Assembly: GCF_017573465.1 (NCBI RefSeq)
Contig: NZ_JAGEPF010000005.1
Span: 248,001 to 312,000, forward strand
Reading direction: 5' to 3'
DNA: 64,000 nucleotides
Origin: Actinomadura violacea
GTDB lineage: Bacteria; Actinomycetota; Actinomycetes; Streptosporangiales; Streptosporangiaceae
Made by a program: the position numbers and the translations under genes. This document shows positions 1 through 7,779 of this stretch, one piece after another. The notes under the pieces are model-generated. The model was not told the DNA's origin and ran no database searches. It saw nothing but the letters and a program-made list of their open reading frames with translations. How positions within the stretch are numbered: the stretch's first letter is position 1; every line of letters starts with the position of its first letter.

Positions 1-717
1 GTCCTGCTGCTCGACGATCTGCACCCGGCGACGCAGGGCGACCAGATCGCCGGGTGCACGCCGGAGCAGGCGGCCGACGCCGTCACGAACCTCGCGGGCC
101 TGCACGGCCCGCGCTGGTGCGACCCGACGCTGACCGACCTTCCCTGGCTGAGCACGGTCGGCGACGACGACGCGGCCACGCTCGGCGAGGTGTACGCGCC
201 CGCCGTCGAGACCTTCGTGGACCGCTTCGCCGGCGAACTCTCCGACCGGGACGTCGGCACGCTCCGCGACACCACCGGCGCGGTCGCCGCGTGGATGACG
301 GGCCGTCCCGGACGCTTCGGCCTCGTCCACGGCGACTACCGCCTCGACAACCTGCTCTTCCCGCCCGCCCCGGAACGCGGCGCGACGGCGGTGGACTGGC
401 AGACCCTCAGCCTCGGCCACCCCCTCCGTGACCTGGCCTTCTTCCTCAGCACCGGCCTGGAACCCGCCGACCGGGCAGCGCACGAGCGGTCGCTCGTCGC
501 GACCTACCACGCCGCCCTGACCGGATACGGCGTGGACGGCTACGACCTGGACGAGTGCTACGACGACTACCGGTTCGCCGCCCTTCAGGGGCCGCTGATC
601 ACCGTCCTGGGCTGCGCGTACGGGACGCGCACCGAACGCGGCGACCGCATGTTCCTAACGATGACCACCCGTTCCTGCGCCGCCATCCGCGACCTCGGCT
701 CGCTCGGCCTGATCTGA
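1..717 (+). CDS. Aminoglycoside phosphotransferase-family kinase (5' partial)
   Basis: The reading frame is open from the first base, so the true start lies upstream; 238 residues are visible. It has the kinase-like fold signature of the APH/choline kinase family: the catalytic-loop motif HGDYRLDN (His about visible residue 110) followed about 20 residues later by AVDWQ, the metal-binding Asp that replaces the DFG motif. The segment DLAFFL after it is also typical of the family. The likely role is ATP-dependent phosphorylation of a small hydroxylated substrate. The substrate cannot be told from sequence; actinomycete members are often CoA- or sugar-related and not resistance genes. It ends 10 bases before the converging ABC permease. 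Confidence 0.85.
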   Translation, partial: VLLLDDLHPATQGDQIAGCTPEQAADAVTNLAGLHGPRWCDPTLTDLPWLSTVGDDDAATLGEVYAPAVETFVDRFAGELSDRDVGTLRDTTGAVAAWMTGRPGRFGLVHGDYRLDNLLFPPAPERGATAVDWQTLSLGHPLRDLAFFLSTGLEPADRAAHERSLVATYHAALTGYGVDGYDLDECYDDYRFAALQGPLITVLGCAYGTRTERGDRMFLTMTTRSCAAIRDLGSLGLI

Positions 718-726
718 CGGCGGCGC

Positions 727-2514
727 TCATCCTGTTTCGACGCTGAGGGTCCGGGCGACGGACCGGCGGGCCGCGAGGCGCGCGGGCACGGCGGTGAGCG
801 CCGCCGTCGCCAAGGGTGCGACGAGCACGGGGATGAACAGCCACCACGTGGGAGGCACGACGGTGTTCTGAGGGGAGAGGGACAGCACCAGGAACAGCCC
901 CAAGGGAACGCCGAGCACGGCACCGGGCACGGTCGGGAGGAGTTGCGCGGCGGACAGCCCGGCCGTGATCTGCCCCGGCGTCGCGCCGAGCGTGCGCGCG
1001 ATCGCCATGACGGGCCGGGCCTCCAGCGCGGTCGTCCAGGTGATCGTGACGATGTTCACGGCGGCGAGCGCGGCCAGCGCGGCGGTGACGGCGAGCAGCA
1101 CGTTGTGGCCCTGCTCCCTCTGCACGTTGCCCAGGTGGGAGGAGCCCAGGCCGTAGTCGAAGTCGGTCTGGACGCGGGCCATCAGCAGGGCCGTGGCGCC
1201 GATCATCATGACCGCGATGCTCCACGCGTGCAGGACGGCGCGGCCGGGCCGGCGGGCGATCAGGCGGAGCGCGAGCAGCAGCGGGGTCGGCAGCAGCGCC
1301 GACAGGCCGTTCAACCAGGGCCGGTGGCCGGGCCGGCGGGCGGTGTCGGCCAGCGCGGAGACGGTCTCGGTGCGCAGGGCGCGCCGCGTCGGGCCGAGGG
1401 TGGTGAGGACCGCCATGGCCAGGGCGACGCACGTCGTGGCGGCGACGGTGTCATCGGACGGGCCCGCGGCGGCGGTCAGCAGGCTGGCGGTCGGGTTGGC
1501 GAGGCCGGGCGCGGCCAGCCGGGCGATCGCCAGTCCCAGCGCGTCGGCGATCAGCGCCAGCGTCAGGTACTCGCCGAGCAGGACGGCGGCGATGAGGCCG
1601 GGCGTGGCGCCGACGGCCTTGAGCAGCCCGACGCGGCGGGTCTGCTTGGCGGCGCGTCCCGCCGCCAGGGTGGCCACGCCGCCGACGGCCAGCAGGGCCA
1701 GCAGCCAGCTGCCGATCACCAGGACCGGCTGGCCCTGCCGGAGTATGCGCGCGTCGTCTTCGGCCATGAACTGCCAGGTGAAGAAGTTCGTCTGGTGCTC
1801 ATCACCGAACTGGCGGCGGGACTCGACGAACTCCTGTGCGGCGGCGGGATCCCGCAGGTCGAGGTAGAGCAGGGAGGTCACCGGGAGGCCGGCGGCCGCC
1901 AGCGGCCCGGTGTCGGCCTCGCTCATCCAGACCAGGCCGCTGTAGTCGCTCGGACCGCCGCCCGGGCCCATCATCTGCGCCCCCGGGTAGACGGGGTGCC
2001 CCGCACCCACGGCGATCCCGGTGACGGGAAGCGAACGGCCGGCGACGGTGACGCGGTCGCCGACCCGGACGCGCAGGGCGGCGGCGAAGCCGCGCTCGAC
2101 CACCACACCGCCGGGACGCACCCAGGTGCCCGACGTGACCAGAGGACGATCGACCGGGCCCGGTGCCGCCCCGGCGCCCTGCGCCACCGCGGCCGACGTC
2201 AGGCCGTGCGCCGTCACGGTCGTGTAGTACTGGCGGTGCGGCCCGCTATGCGCGGTGACCTCGGGCGCCCGCGTCAGCGATCTCAGAGCCGAGGTGGCGG
2301 CCTTGTCGCCGCCGGGGGTGAGCGCGACCACGTCCGGCCCGGCCGTGGCGGCGCGGGTCTGCCGGTAGAGGGTGTCGGTCGTGCCTCGCAGCGACATGCC
2401 GAGCGACAGCGCGGCCGTGGCGGCGGTGATCGTCATCAGCATCATCGCGGCCTGGGCCGGATGGCGGCGCACGTCGGCCGCGACGAGGCGGAGCACCAGC
2501 AGGATGCGTCCCAC
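727..2514 (-). CDS. FtsX-like ABC transporter permease
   Basis: A 595-residue membrane protein with the layout of macrolide/antimicrobial-type export permeases: one N-terminal membrane segment (about residues 20-42), a large extracytoplasmic domain (about 45-260), then three segments, a cytoplasmic linker, a further segment near 430-450 and a second FtsX core at the C terminus. The start is a GTG five bases downstream of the ATPase stop, so it is translated as the last gene of the padR-ATPase-permease operon. Both FtsX modules are in one chain, so the transporter is probably a homodimer of this permease with two ATPase subunits. The substrate is unknown; lipid, peptide or drug efflux is usual for the family. 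Confidence 0.9.
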   Translation of the reverse strand: MGRILLVLRLVAADVRRHPAQAAMMLMTITAATAALSLGMSLRGTTDTLYRQTRAATAGPDVVALTPGGDKAATSALRSLTRAPEVTAHSGPHRQYYTTVTAHGLTSAAVAQGAGAAPGPVDRPLVTSGTWVRPGGVVVERGFAAALRVRVGDRVTVAGRSLPVTGIAVGAGHPVYPGAQMMGPGGGPSDYSGLVWMSEADTGPLAAAGLPVTSLLYLDLRDPAAAQEFVESRRQFGDEHQTNFFTWQFMAEDDARILRQGQPVLVIGSWLLALLAVGGVATLAAGRAAKQTRRVGLLKAVGATPGLIAAVLLGEYLTLALIADALGLAIARLAAPGLANPTASLLTAAAGPSDDTVAATTCVALAMAVLTTLGPTRRALRTETVSALADTARRPGHRPWLNGLSALLPTPLLLALRLIARRPGRAVLHAWSIAVMMIGATALLMARVQTDFDYGLGSSHLGNVQREQGHNVLLAVTAALAALAAVNIVTITWTTALEARPVMAIARTLGATPGQITAGLSAAQLLPTVPGAVLGVPLGLFLVLSLSPQNTVVPPTWWLFIPVLVAPLATAALTAVPARLAARRSVARTLSVETG

Positions 2515-2519
2515 GGCGC

Positions 2520-3260
2520 TCAGTACTCCAGCCCGAACATCTCGCCGAGCCCTCCGGTGGCGTGGCCGGCCAGCCGGGTGTCGTCGACGAACGCCCCGTC
2601 GCGCATCGAGACGACCCGGTCCGCGGTGGCCGCGACCCGCTCGTCGTGCGTGACGATCACCAGCGTCTGCCCGGCGGCGCGCAGCCCCTCGAAGAGCCGC
2701 AGCACGTCGAGCGTCGCCGCGGTGTCCAGGTTCCCGGTCGGCTCGTCGGCCAGCAGCACCGCCGGCTCATTGGCCATCGCACGGGCGATGGCGACCCGCT
2801 GCCGCTGCCCGCCCGACAGCTCCCACGGCAGGTGCCGCGCCCGGTCGGCGAGCCCGACCCGCTCCAGCAGCATGGCCGCGCGCTTCTTGGCCGCGCGCGG
2901 CGAACGGCCAGCCAGCAGCACGGGAAGCTCCACGTTCTCCCGCGCCGACAGCTCCTCCACCAGATGGAACGCCTGGAAGACGAACCCCACCGACCGGCGC
3001 CGCAGCCGGGCCAGCGCCCGCTCGCTCAGGGCGTCGATCCGCCGCCCGGCGAGCCGTACCTCGCCGCGGCTCGGCCGCTCCAGCCCTCCCAGCAGATGCA
3101 GCAGCGTTGACTTCCCGCAGCCGGACGGCCCCGTCACCGCCAGCATCTGCCCGGCCGGGACGTCCAGGTCGACCTCGTCGACCGCCCGGACCAGCCCCTG
3201 CCCCTGGCCGTGCTCCTTGGCCAGGCCGCGGGCCTGCAGCACCGCGCCGAACTCGTTCAT
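2520..3260 (-). CDS. ABC transporter ATP-binding protein
   Basis: A 246-residue MacB/LolD-type ATPase. Visible motifs are Walker A GPSGCGKS, signature LSGGQRQRV, Walker B VLLADEPTG and the switch His in VIVTHDERVA. The ATG at 3258-3260 overlaps the stop of the padR gene (ATGA), which fixes the start; the frame stays open upstream into padR but that extension has no domain and runs against the real padR frame. It powers the FtsX permease encoded directly downstream. The final residues (GLGEMFGLEY) form a short tail beyond the core. Confidence 0.95.
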   Translation of the reverse strand: MNEFGAVLQARGLAKEHGQGQGLVRAVDEVDLDVPAGQMLAVTGPSGCGKSTLLHLLGGLERPSRGEVRLAGRRIDALSERALARLRRRSVGFVFQAFHLVEELSARENVELPVLLAGRSPRAAKKRAAMLLERVGLADRARHLPWELSGGQRQRVAIARAMANEPAVLLADEPTGNLDTAATLDVLRLFEGLRAAGQTLVIVTHDERVAATADRVVSMRDGAFVDDTRLAGHATGGLGEMFGLEY

Positions 3261-3790
3261 GCGTCCTCGGATTCGTCGACGACCTTCGACCAGACCCGCT
3301 CGCAGGCCTCCAACCAGCGCAGGTCGGCCTGCAGCCGCAGCGCGATGCCCTCCAGCAGCAGGCCGGCGGTCGAGCCGTCCGGCTCGGCCAGCACCGCGCG
3401 CTGCGCCTCGCCGAGGCGGCGCATCAGCTCGCGGCGCTGCGCGTCGACCAGCTCCACCGGATCGGCGAGCCGGCCCGCGGCCGCGGCGGCGAGCTTGAGG
3501 TGGAACTCCGCCAGGTTCGGCTTCGGCCAGCTCACCTCGCTCAGCCAGGCGGCCACCCGCCGCTGGCCGGCGGGCGTCAGCGCGTAGACCTTGCGGTCCG
3601 GCCGGTCGGGCAACCCCTCGGCGTGCTCGGACGCGACCAGCCCGGCCTTCTCCAGCCGGGTCAGGGTCACGTAGACCTGGCCCGCGTTCATCGACTCCCC
3701 GAGCGGCCCGAGGGCGCGCCGGAGCCGCTCGCGCAGGAGGTAACCGTGCGACGGTTCCTTCGCGAGCATCGCCAGCACCGCGTCCTGCAT
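3257..3790 (-). CDS. PadR-family transcriptional regulator
   Basis: A 177-residue PadR protein. The N-terminal winged helix is recognisable (MQDAVLAMLAKEPSHGYLL, then GQVYVTLTRLEKAGLV, the recognition helix and wing), followed by a C-terminal helical dimerisation domain rich in Leu and Arg. It is the first gene of the operon with an ABC ATPase and an FtsX permease, the usual arrangement for a ligand-released repressor that controls its own exporter. An inverted repeat at 3800-3828, just ahead of the start codon, is the likely binding site. Translation is coupled to the ATPase by a 4-base overlap. Confidence 0.9.
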   Translation of the reverse strand: MQDAVLAMLAKEPSHGYLLRERLRRALGPLGESMNAGQVYVTLTRLEKAGLVASEHAEGLPDRPDRKVYALTPAGQRRVAAWLSEVSWPKPNLAEFHLKLAAAAAGRLADPVELVDAQRRELMRRLGEAQRAVLAEPDGSTAGLLLEGIALRLQADLRWLEACERVWSKVVDESEDA

Positions 3791-3799
3791 GCACCACCC

Positions 3800-3828
3800 C
3801 TAACGGCTAGCTAATGAATAGCGGTTAG
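3800..3828. promoter_or_regulatory. Inverted repeat, probable PadR operator
   Basis: CTAACGGCTA (3800-3809) and TAGCGGTTAG (3819-3828) are inverted copies matching at 9 of 10 positions, separated by nine A/T-rich bases. The site begins 10 bases upstream of the padR start codon, in the only AT-rich stretch nearby, so it probably overlaps the promoter. Autoregulation is inferred from position. Confidence 0.5.
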
Positions 3829-3898
3829 CCATCAAGGCGGTCAAGCGGAAGCCGCCGACGGGCGGGTCCGACGGCGGTAAGAAGAGTGACCGGGCCGG

Positions 3899-4384
3899 CT
3901 AGGCGGGCTCGCAGATGACGACCGGGATCTCCCGGTCCGTCCAGGACTGGTACTTGTCGAAGTCGGCGTACACGTCGAGCAGGCGGGGCCACAGCGCCTC
4001 GCGCTCGTCGGACGAGGCGGTGCGGGCGCGCATGCGGCGGACGTCGCGCCGCACCTGCACGGTGACGCGCGCGTCCGCGCACAGGTTGAGATACCAGAGG
4101 GGATGCTTGGGCAGCCCGCCCTGGGACGCGACGATGACGACGCGGTCGCCGTCCGGCATGTACAGCAGCGGCTGCGTACGGGGCTTGCCGGTCTTGCGGC
4201 CCTTGGTGGTGAGCAGGCAGATCGGGACGCCCTTGCGGAAGCCGGCGCCGATCCGCCAGGTGCCGCCCACCCGTCCGCCGGTCGCGCGGTAGAGCGCGAT
4301 GTTCATCCGCGCCATGACCTTGAGGATCTTCGGGACGATCGGCGAGTCCATGCCCTTGGGCGCGGCACTGGTCGCAGGCGACAT
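3899..4384 (-). CDS. Nitroreductase/deazaflavin-dependent oxidoreductase (Ddn-like)
   Basis: A 161-residue protein of the F420-binding split-beta-barrel family that includes mycobacterial Ddn. The characteristic core is present: TTKGRKTGKPRTQPLLY near residue 60, then VIVASQGG and HPLWYLNL, which form the F420 phosphate and deazaflavin pocket. Expected role is hydride transfer from reduced F420 to a quinone or other electrophile. I chose the ATG at 4382-4384, which follows the upstream SDR stop by two bases and is preceded by AAGGGG; another ATG 15 bases earlier would overlap the SDR. It is the second gene of a two-gene unit with that SDR. Confidence 0.85.
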   Translation of the reverse strand: MSPATSAAPKGMDSPIVPKILKVMARMNIALYRATGGRVGGTWRIGAGFRKGVPICLLTTKGRKTGKPRTQPLLYMPDGDRVVIVASQGGLPKHPLWYLNLCADARVTVQVRRDVRRMRARTASSDEREALWPRLLDVYADFDKYQSWTDREIPVVICEPA

Positions 4385-4386
4385 CG

Positions 4387-5229
4387 TCACCCCTTCCATT
4401 CGAAGTCGGGCATCCGCGGCAGGCGCCCGGTGGCAAAAGCCGCGGCCTGCTCGGCGAGGCCGGGCTCGTACTCGGGGTGGGTGAGGACGAGGAAGCGGCC
4501 CTCGCGGACGGCGCTCAGCGTCGCCTCCACCACCTTCTCCACCGGGATGCCGTCCGCGACGGTCTGGGCGATCATCTCGCCCATGAACGCGGAGTCCTCA
4601 CCCGGCTCGCTTGCCAGGCTTGCCGGACGGCCCCGTTCCGACTCGTGGATGCGCGTCTGCACGCCGCCGGGGCACAGGGCGGAGACGCGCAGCGGCGAGT
4701 TCTCCAGCGCGAGTTCCTGGGCGAGGCTGAGGGTCGCGGCGAACGCCGCCCACTTGGAGACGGTGTAGGGCGCGGCGCCCGGGCCGACGAAAAGCCCGGC
4801 GACCGAGCAGGTGTTGACGATGTGCCCCTCGCCGCCCTGCTCGATCATGCGGGGGACGAAGGCGCGGATGCCGTGCAGGATGCCCCAGAGGTTGACCCGC
4901 AGCGTCCATTCGAAGTCGGCGGCGGGGCGCGTCCACGTGCGCCCGCCCATGTAGACGCCCGCGTTGTTGAACAGCAGGCGCACCTCGCCGAGGGCGGCGA
5001 AGGCGCGGTCGGCGAACGCCCGCACCGACTCCTCGTCGCCGACGTCGGTGACCTGCGTGATGACCGAGGTACCGGGGCTCAGGGCCCGTTCGGTCTCGTC
5101 GAGGGCCTCGGCGTCGATGTCGGCGAGCGCGAGGCTCACGCCTTCGCGCGCCAGCCGGACGGCCAGCGCGCGGCCGATGCCGCTTCCGGCGCCGGTCACG
5201 GCCGCCGCCGTCCCGCGCAGTTCCCGCAC
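4387..5229 (-). CDS. Short-chain dehydrogenase/reductase
   Basis: A classical SDR of about 280 residues. The NAD(P)-binding TGAGSGIG motif, the NNAGVY motif, the catalytic Ser in NTCSVAGLF and YTVSK are all present. A GTG start at 5227-5229 places the glycine motif about ten residues in, as usual, and has GGAGG five bases upstream. An ATG 26 codons earlier (5307) is also in frame but would add an unrelated leader and overlap the TTGTATCAAGTATC element. Transcribed divergently from the SDR at 5331 and ahead of the Ddn-like gene. The substrate is unknown; the neighbourhood suggests fatty acyl or alicyclic alcohol oxidation. Confidence 0.88.
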   Translation of the reverse strand: MRELRGTAAAVTGAGSGIGRALAVRLAREGVSLALADIDAEALDETERALSPGTSVITQVTDVGDEESVRAFADRAFAALGEVRLLFNNAGVYMGGRTWTRPAADFEWTLRVNLWGILHGIRAFVPRMIEQGGEGHIVNTCSVAGLFVGPGAAPYTVSKWAAFAATLSLAQELALENSPLRVSALCPGGVQTRIHESERGRPASLASEPGEDSAFMGEMIAQTVADGIPVEKVVEATLSAVREGRFLVLTHPEYEPGLAEQAAAFATGRLPRMPDFEWKG

Positions 5230-5298
5230 CGCAGCCTCCAGCGTGGGCGCGCCCGCCCCTGTCGGCGGGATCGCCAGCACGCTAATCTCGATCTGAAC

Positions 5299-5319
5299 TT
5301 GTATCAAGTATCAAGTATC
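5299..5319 (+). promoter_or_regulatory. GTATCAA direct-repeat element upstream of the SDR pair
   Basis: Three GTATC units spaced by AA (7-base period) lie between two divergent SDR genes, immediately before the GAGGAG ribosome binding site of the gene at 5331. The first 14 bases, TTGTATCAAGTATC, occur again in the same orientation relative to its gene upstream of the enoyl-CoA hydratase (7760-7773). A shared regulator is the simplest reading; no regulator gene lies between the two sites. Confidence 0.55.
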
Positions 5320-5330
5320 GAGGAGTCGCC

Positions 5331-6092
5331 ATGGCGATCCGCAGCGCGTCCTCCGGCACCGCGGTCGTCGTCACCGGAGCGGCCTCGGGCATCGGGGCCG
5401 CCTGCGCCCTCGCCCTCGCCGAGGCCGGCCGCCCCGTCGCCCTGTGGGACCGCTCCGACGCGGCCGGGGTCGCCTCCGCCATCACCGCGGAGACCGGGAC
5501 GGCGGCGCTCGCCGTCGGCATCGACGTGACGGACTCGGCCGCGTTCCCGGACGCGATCGAGCGCAGCCGCGCCGCGCTCGGCCCGATCGGCGGCCTCGTG
5601 CACGCCGCCGGGATCTCCGGGCCCGCCGCGGTCGGCGACCTCGACGAGGCGCGCTGGGACGCGGTCCAGCACGTCAACCTGCGGGCGCACGCGCTGCTGT
5701 CCCAGGCGCTGCTGGACGACCTGCGCGCGCAGGAGGGCTCGGCGATCGTCGGGATCGCCTCGATCGAGGCGTTCCTCGGGAGCCTGTTCATCCCGTCGTA
5801 CTGCGCGTCCAAGGCGGGGCTGCTCGGCCTCACCCGGTCGATGGCGCAGCTGCTCGCCGGCGACGGCGTCCGCGTCAACGCCGTCTGCCCCGGGTACATC
5901 GACACCCCGATGCTCAGCACGGACGTCCCGCCGCAGATGCGGCCGGCGTTCGCGGCGAAGGCCCCGGTCGGGCGGCTCGGCCGCCCCGAGGAGGTGGCCG
6001 CGGCGGTCCGGTTCCTCATGAGCGACGAGGCGTCCTTCATCACCGGCACGCACCTGACGGTCGACGGCGGCACCACCGCCGTCGACCGCTGA
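5331..6092 (+). CDS. Short-chain dehydrogenase/reductase
   Basis: A 253-residue classical SDR. TGAASGIG binds the cofactor, the NNAG position reads HAAG, and the active site is SIEAFLG...YCASK. The C-terminal TGTHLTVDGG is the standard end of FabG-like oxidoreductases. The Asp at the end of the second strand (LWDRSD) favours NAD(H) over NADP(H). GAGGAG precedes the ATG. It is followed by a second SDR after 12 bases and lies behind the GTATCAA element. Likely a beta-hydroxyacyl or alicyclic alcohol dehydrogenase. Confidence 0.9.
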   Translation: MAIRSASSGTAVVVTGAASGIGAACALALAEAGRPVALWDRSDAAGVASAITAETGTAALAVGIDVTDSAAFPDAIERSRAALGPIGGLVHAAGISGPAAVGDLDEARWDAVQHVNLRAHALLSQALLDDLRAQEGSAIVGIASIEAFLGSLFIPSYCASKAGLLGLTRSMAQLLAGDGVRVNAVCPGYIDTPMLSTDVPPQMRPAFAAKAPVGRLGRPEEVAAAVRFLMSDEASFITGTHLTVDGGTTAVDR

Positions 6093-6104
6093 AGAGGAGA
6101 CGGC

Positions 6105-6923
6105 ATGGGAAACCTGGACGGCACGGCGGCGCTGGTCACCGGCGGCGGCAGCGGCATCGGGCTCGGCTGCGCCGTGCGGCTCGCCGAGCAGGGCGCGGCC
6201 GTCACCATCTGCGGCCGCACCGAGGAGCGGCTGCGGGAGGCCGCCGGCAAGGCCGGGAAGGGCATCGGGTACGTCGTCGCGGACGTCACCGACGACGCGC
6301 AGGTCGCGAACGCCGTCGCGGCGGCGGCCGAGCGCGGGCCGCTGCGGACGGCGGTGGCGTGCGCCGGCGGATCCAGCTCCATCGGGCCGATCGGGGACCT
6401 CGACCTCGACGCCTGGCGGGCGACGATGGAGCTGAACGCCACCGGCACCATGCTGACGATCCGGCACGCCTCGCGGGCGATGGCGGGCGCGGGCGGCGGC
6501 TCGATCATCGCGATCTCGTCGATCGCCTCGTCGAACACGCACCGCTGGTTCGGCGCGTACGGGGTGTCGAAGGCGGCCGTGGACCACCTCGTCCAACTGG
6601 CCGCCGACGAGCTGGGCGGCGCGGGGATCCGGGTGAACGGGATCCGCCCCGGGCTGACCCGCACCGAACTCGTCGCGGGCATCGCCGACACCGGGCCCGT
6701 GCTGGAGGACTACCTGTCCTGCATGCCGCTGGCGCGGGTCGGCGAGCCCGAGGACATCGCCGCCGCCGTCGGGTTCCTGGCCGGCCCGGACTCGTCCTGG
6801 ATCACCGGGCAGATCATCAACGTGGACGGCGGCCACCACCTGCGCCGCGGCCCCGACTACTCCTCGGTGTTCGAGCCGCTGTTCGGCGAGGCGGCACTGC
6901 GCGGCCTGCCCGCGCAGGAGTGA
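6105..6923 (+). CDS. Short-chain dehydrogenase/reductase
   Basis: A 272-residue classical SDR, with TGGGSGIG, an ACAGG motif in place of NNAG, catalytic Ser in ISSIASS and YGVSK. A C-terminal tail of about 25 residues follows the usual NVDGGHHL end and would cap the active site. GAAGAGGAG lies upstream of the ATG. It forms a two-gene operon with the SDR at 5331 and converges on the enoyl-CoA hydratase at 6964. Having three SDRs and a hydratase together fits stepwise beta-oxidation-like degradation of a cyclic or branched acid. Confidence 0.9.
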   Translation: MGNLDGTAALVTGGGSGIGLGCAVRLAEQGAAVTICGRTEERLREAAGKAGKGIGYVVADVTDDAQVANAVAAAAERGPLRTAVACAGGSSSIGPIGDLDLDAWRATMELNATGTMLTIRHASRAMAGAGGGSIIAISSIASSNTHRWFGAYGVSKAAVDHLVQLAADELGGAGIRVNGIRPGLTRTELVAGIADTGPVLEDYLSCMPLARVGEPEDIAAAVGFLAGPDSSWITGQIINVDGGHHLRRGPDYSSVFEPLFGEAALRGLPAQE

Positions 6924-6963
6924 CCCCGGCGCGGCCGGCGGGCCCGCCGAGCCGGGAGGCGGG

Positions 6964-7728
6964 TCAGCCGAGCCGGGAGGCGATGCGGTCGCCCGCGGCC
7001 GCGTCGCCGAGCAGCCGCGCGAACGCGGCGTCCTCGCGCTCGCGGGCGCGCCGCACCTCCTCGCGCCGGGACGCGACGATCAGCTCCTTCGTCGCCACCA
7101 GCGACGCGAGCGGCTTGGCGGCGATCTCGCCCGCGATCCCCCGGGCCGTGTCCAGCAGCGTCTCGGCCGGGCAGGCGCGCAGCGCCAGGCCGCACCGCAC
7201 GGCCTCCTCGGCGGTGACCCAGTTCCCGGTGAACAGCGCGAGCGCGGCCTGCTGGTGGCCCATGCGCGCGGGCAGCAGGTAGCTGCCCGCCGCCTCCGGC
7301 ACGACGCCCATCGACGCGAACGGCGCCATCAGCCGCGCGTGCTCGGCGATGAGCACCACGTCGCAGTGGCCCAGCATCGTGATCCCCAGCCCGACGCCCG
7401 AGCCGTTCACCGCCGCGATGAGCGGCTTGGTGAACTCGGCCAGCGCGTCCACGAGCGCGACGAACCCGCTGCCCATCTCCTGGTCCGAGCGGCCGGCGGC
7501 GTGGTCGCGGGCGATCTCGGCCATCTCCTTGATGTCGGTCCCGGCGGTGAAGGCGCGGCCCTCCCCCGTCAGCAGCACGACCGACACGCCGTCGTCGGAC
7601 GCGGCGTCCCGCAGGGCCCGGGCGGCGGCGTGGTACAGCTCCTCGTTGAAGGCGTTGGCCGCCTCGGGGCGCGCGAAGACCAGCGTCCGCACCGCGCCGT
7701 CGTCCTCGATCCGCAGCGTCTCGGTCAT
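6964..7728 (-). CDS. Enoyl-CoA hydratase/isomerase family protein
   Basis: A 254-residue crotonase-fold protein. The two oxyanion-hole segments are visible as AFTAGTDIKEMA (about residue 65) and NGSGVGLGITM (about 110), and PEAAGS carries the Glu equivalent of the catalytic acid. The start at 7728 follows GAGGAGG; an earlier ATG at 7773 would put the start inside the regulatory element. The promoter region holds TTGTATCAAGTATC, shared with the SDR pair at 5331, so the gene probably belongs to the same regulon. Hydratase against isomerase or another crotonase chemistry cannot be decided. Confidence 0.9.
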   Translation of the reverse strand: MTETLRIEDDGAVRTLVFARPEAANAFNEELYHAAARALRDAASDDGVSVVLLTGEGRAFTAGTDIKEMAEIARDHAAGRSDQEMGSGFVALVDALAEFTKPLIAAVNGSGVGLGITMLGHCDVVLIAEHARLMAPFASMGVVPEAAGSYLLPARMGHQQAALALFTGNWVTAEEAVRCGLALRACPAETLLDTARGIAGEIAAKPLASLVATKELIVASRREEVRRAREREDAAFARLLGDAAAGDRIASRLG

Positions 7729-7759
7729 CGCCGGGTCCTCCTCAAGATCTCCGTCTGAA

Positions 7760-7773
7760 GATACTTGATACAA
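7760..7773 (-). promoter_or_regulatory. TTGTATCAAGTATC element upstream of enoyl-CoA hydratase
   Basis: Read on the minus strand this is base-for-base identical to 5299-5312. It sits 32 bases upstream of the hydratase ATG and in the same orientation relative to the gene. The gap between this start and the MFS gene stop is only 51 bases, so the element lies in the core promoter. Confidence 0.55.
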
Positions 7774-7779
7774 TATTTG

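Noticed and set aside
943..3498. 851-codon open frame opposite the ABC permease and ATPase
   Set aside because: Gln/Arg/Gly-rich translation typical of antisense frames; Walker motifs and FtsX core lie on the other strand.
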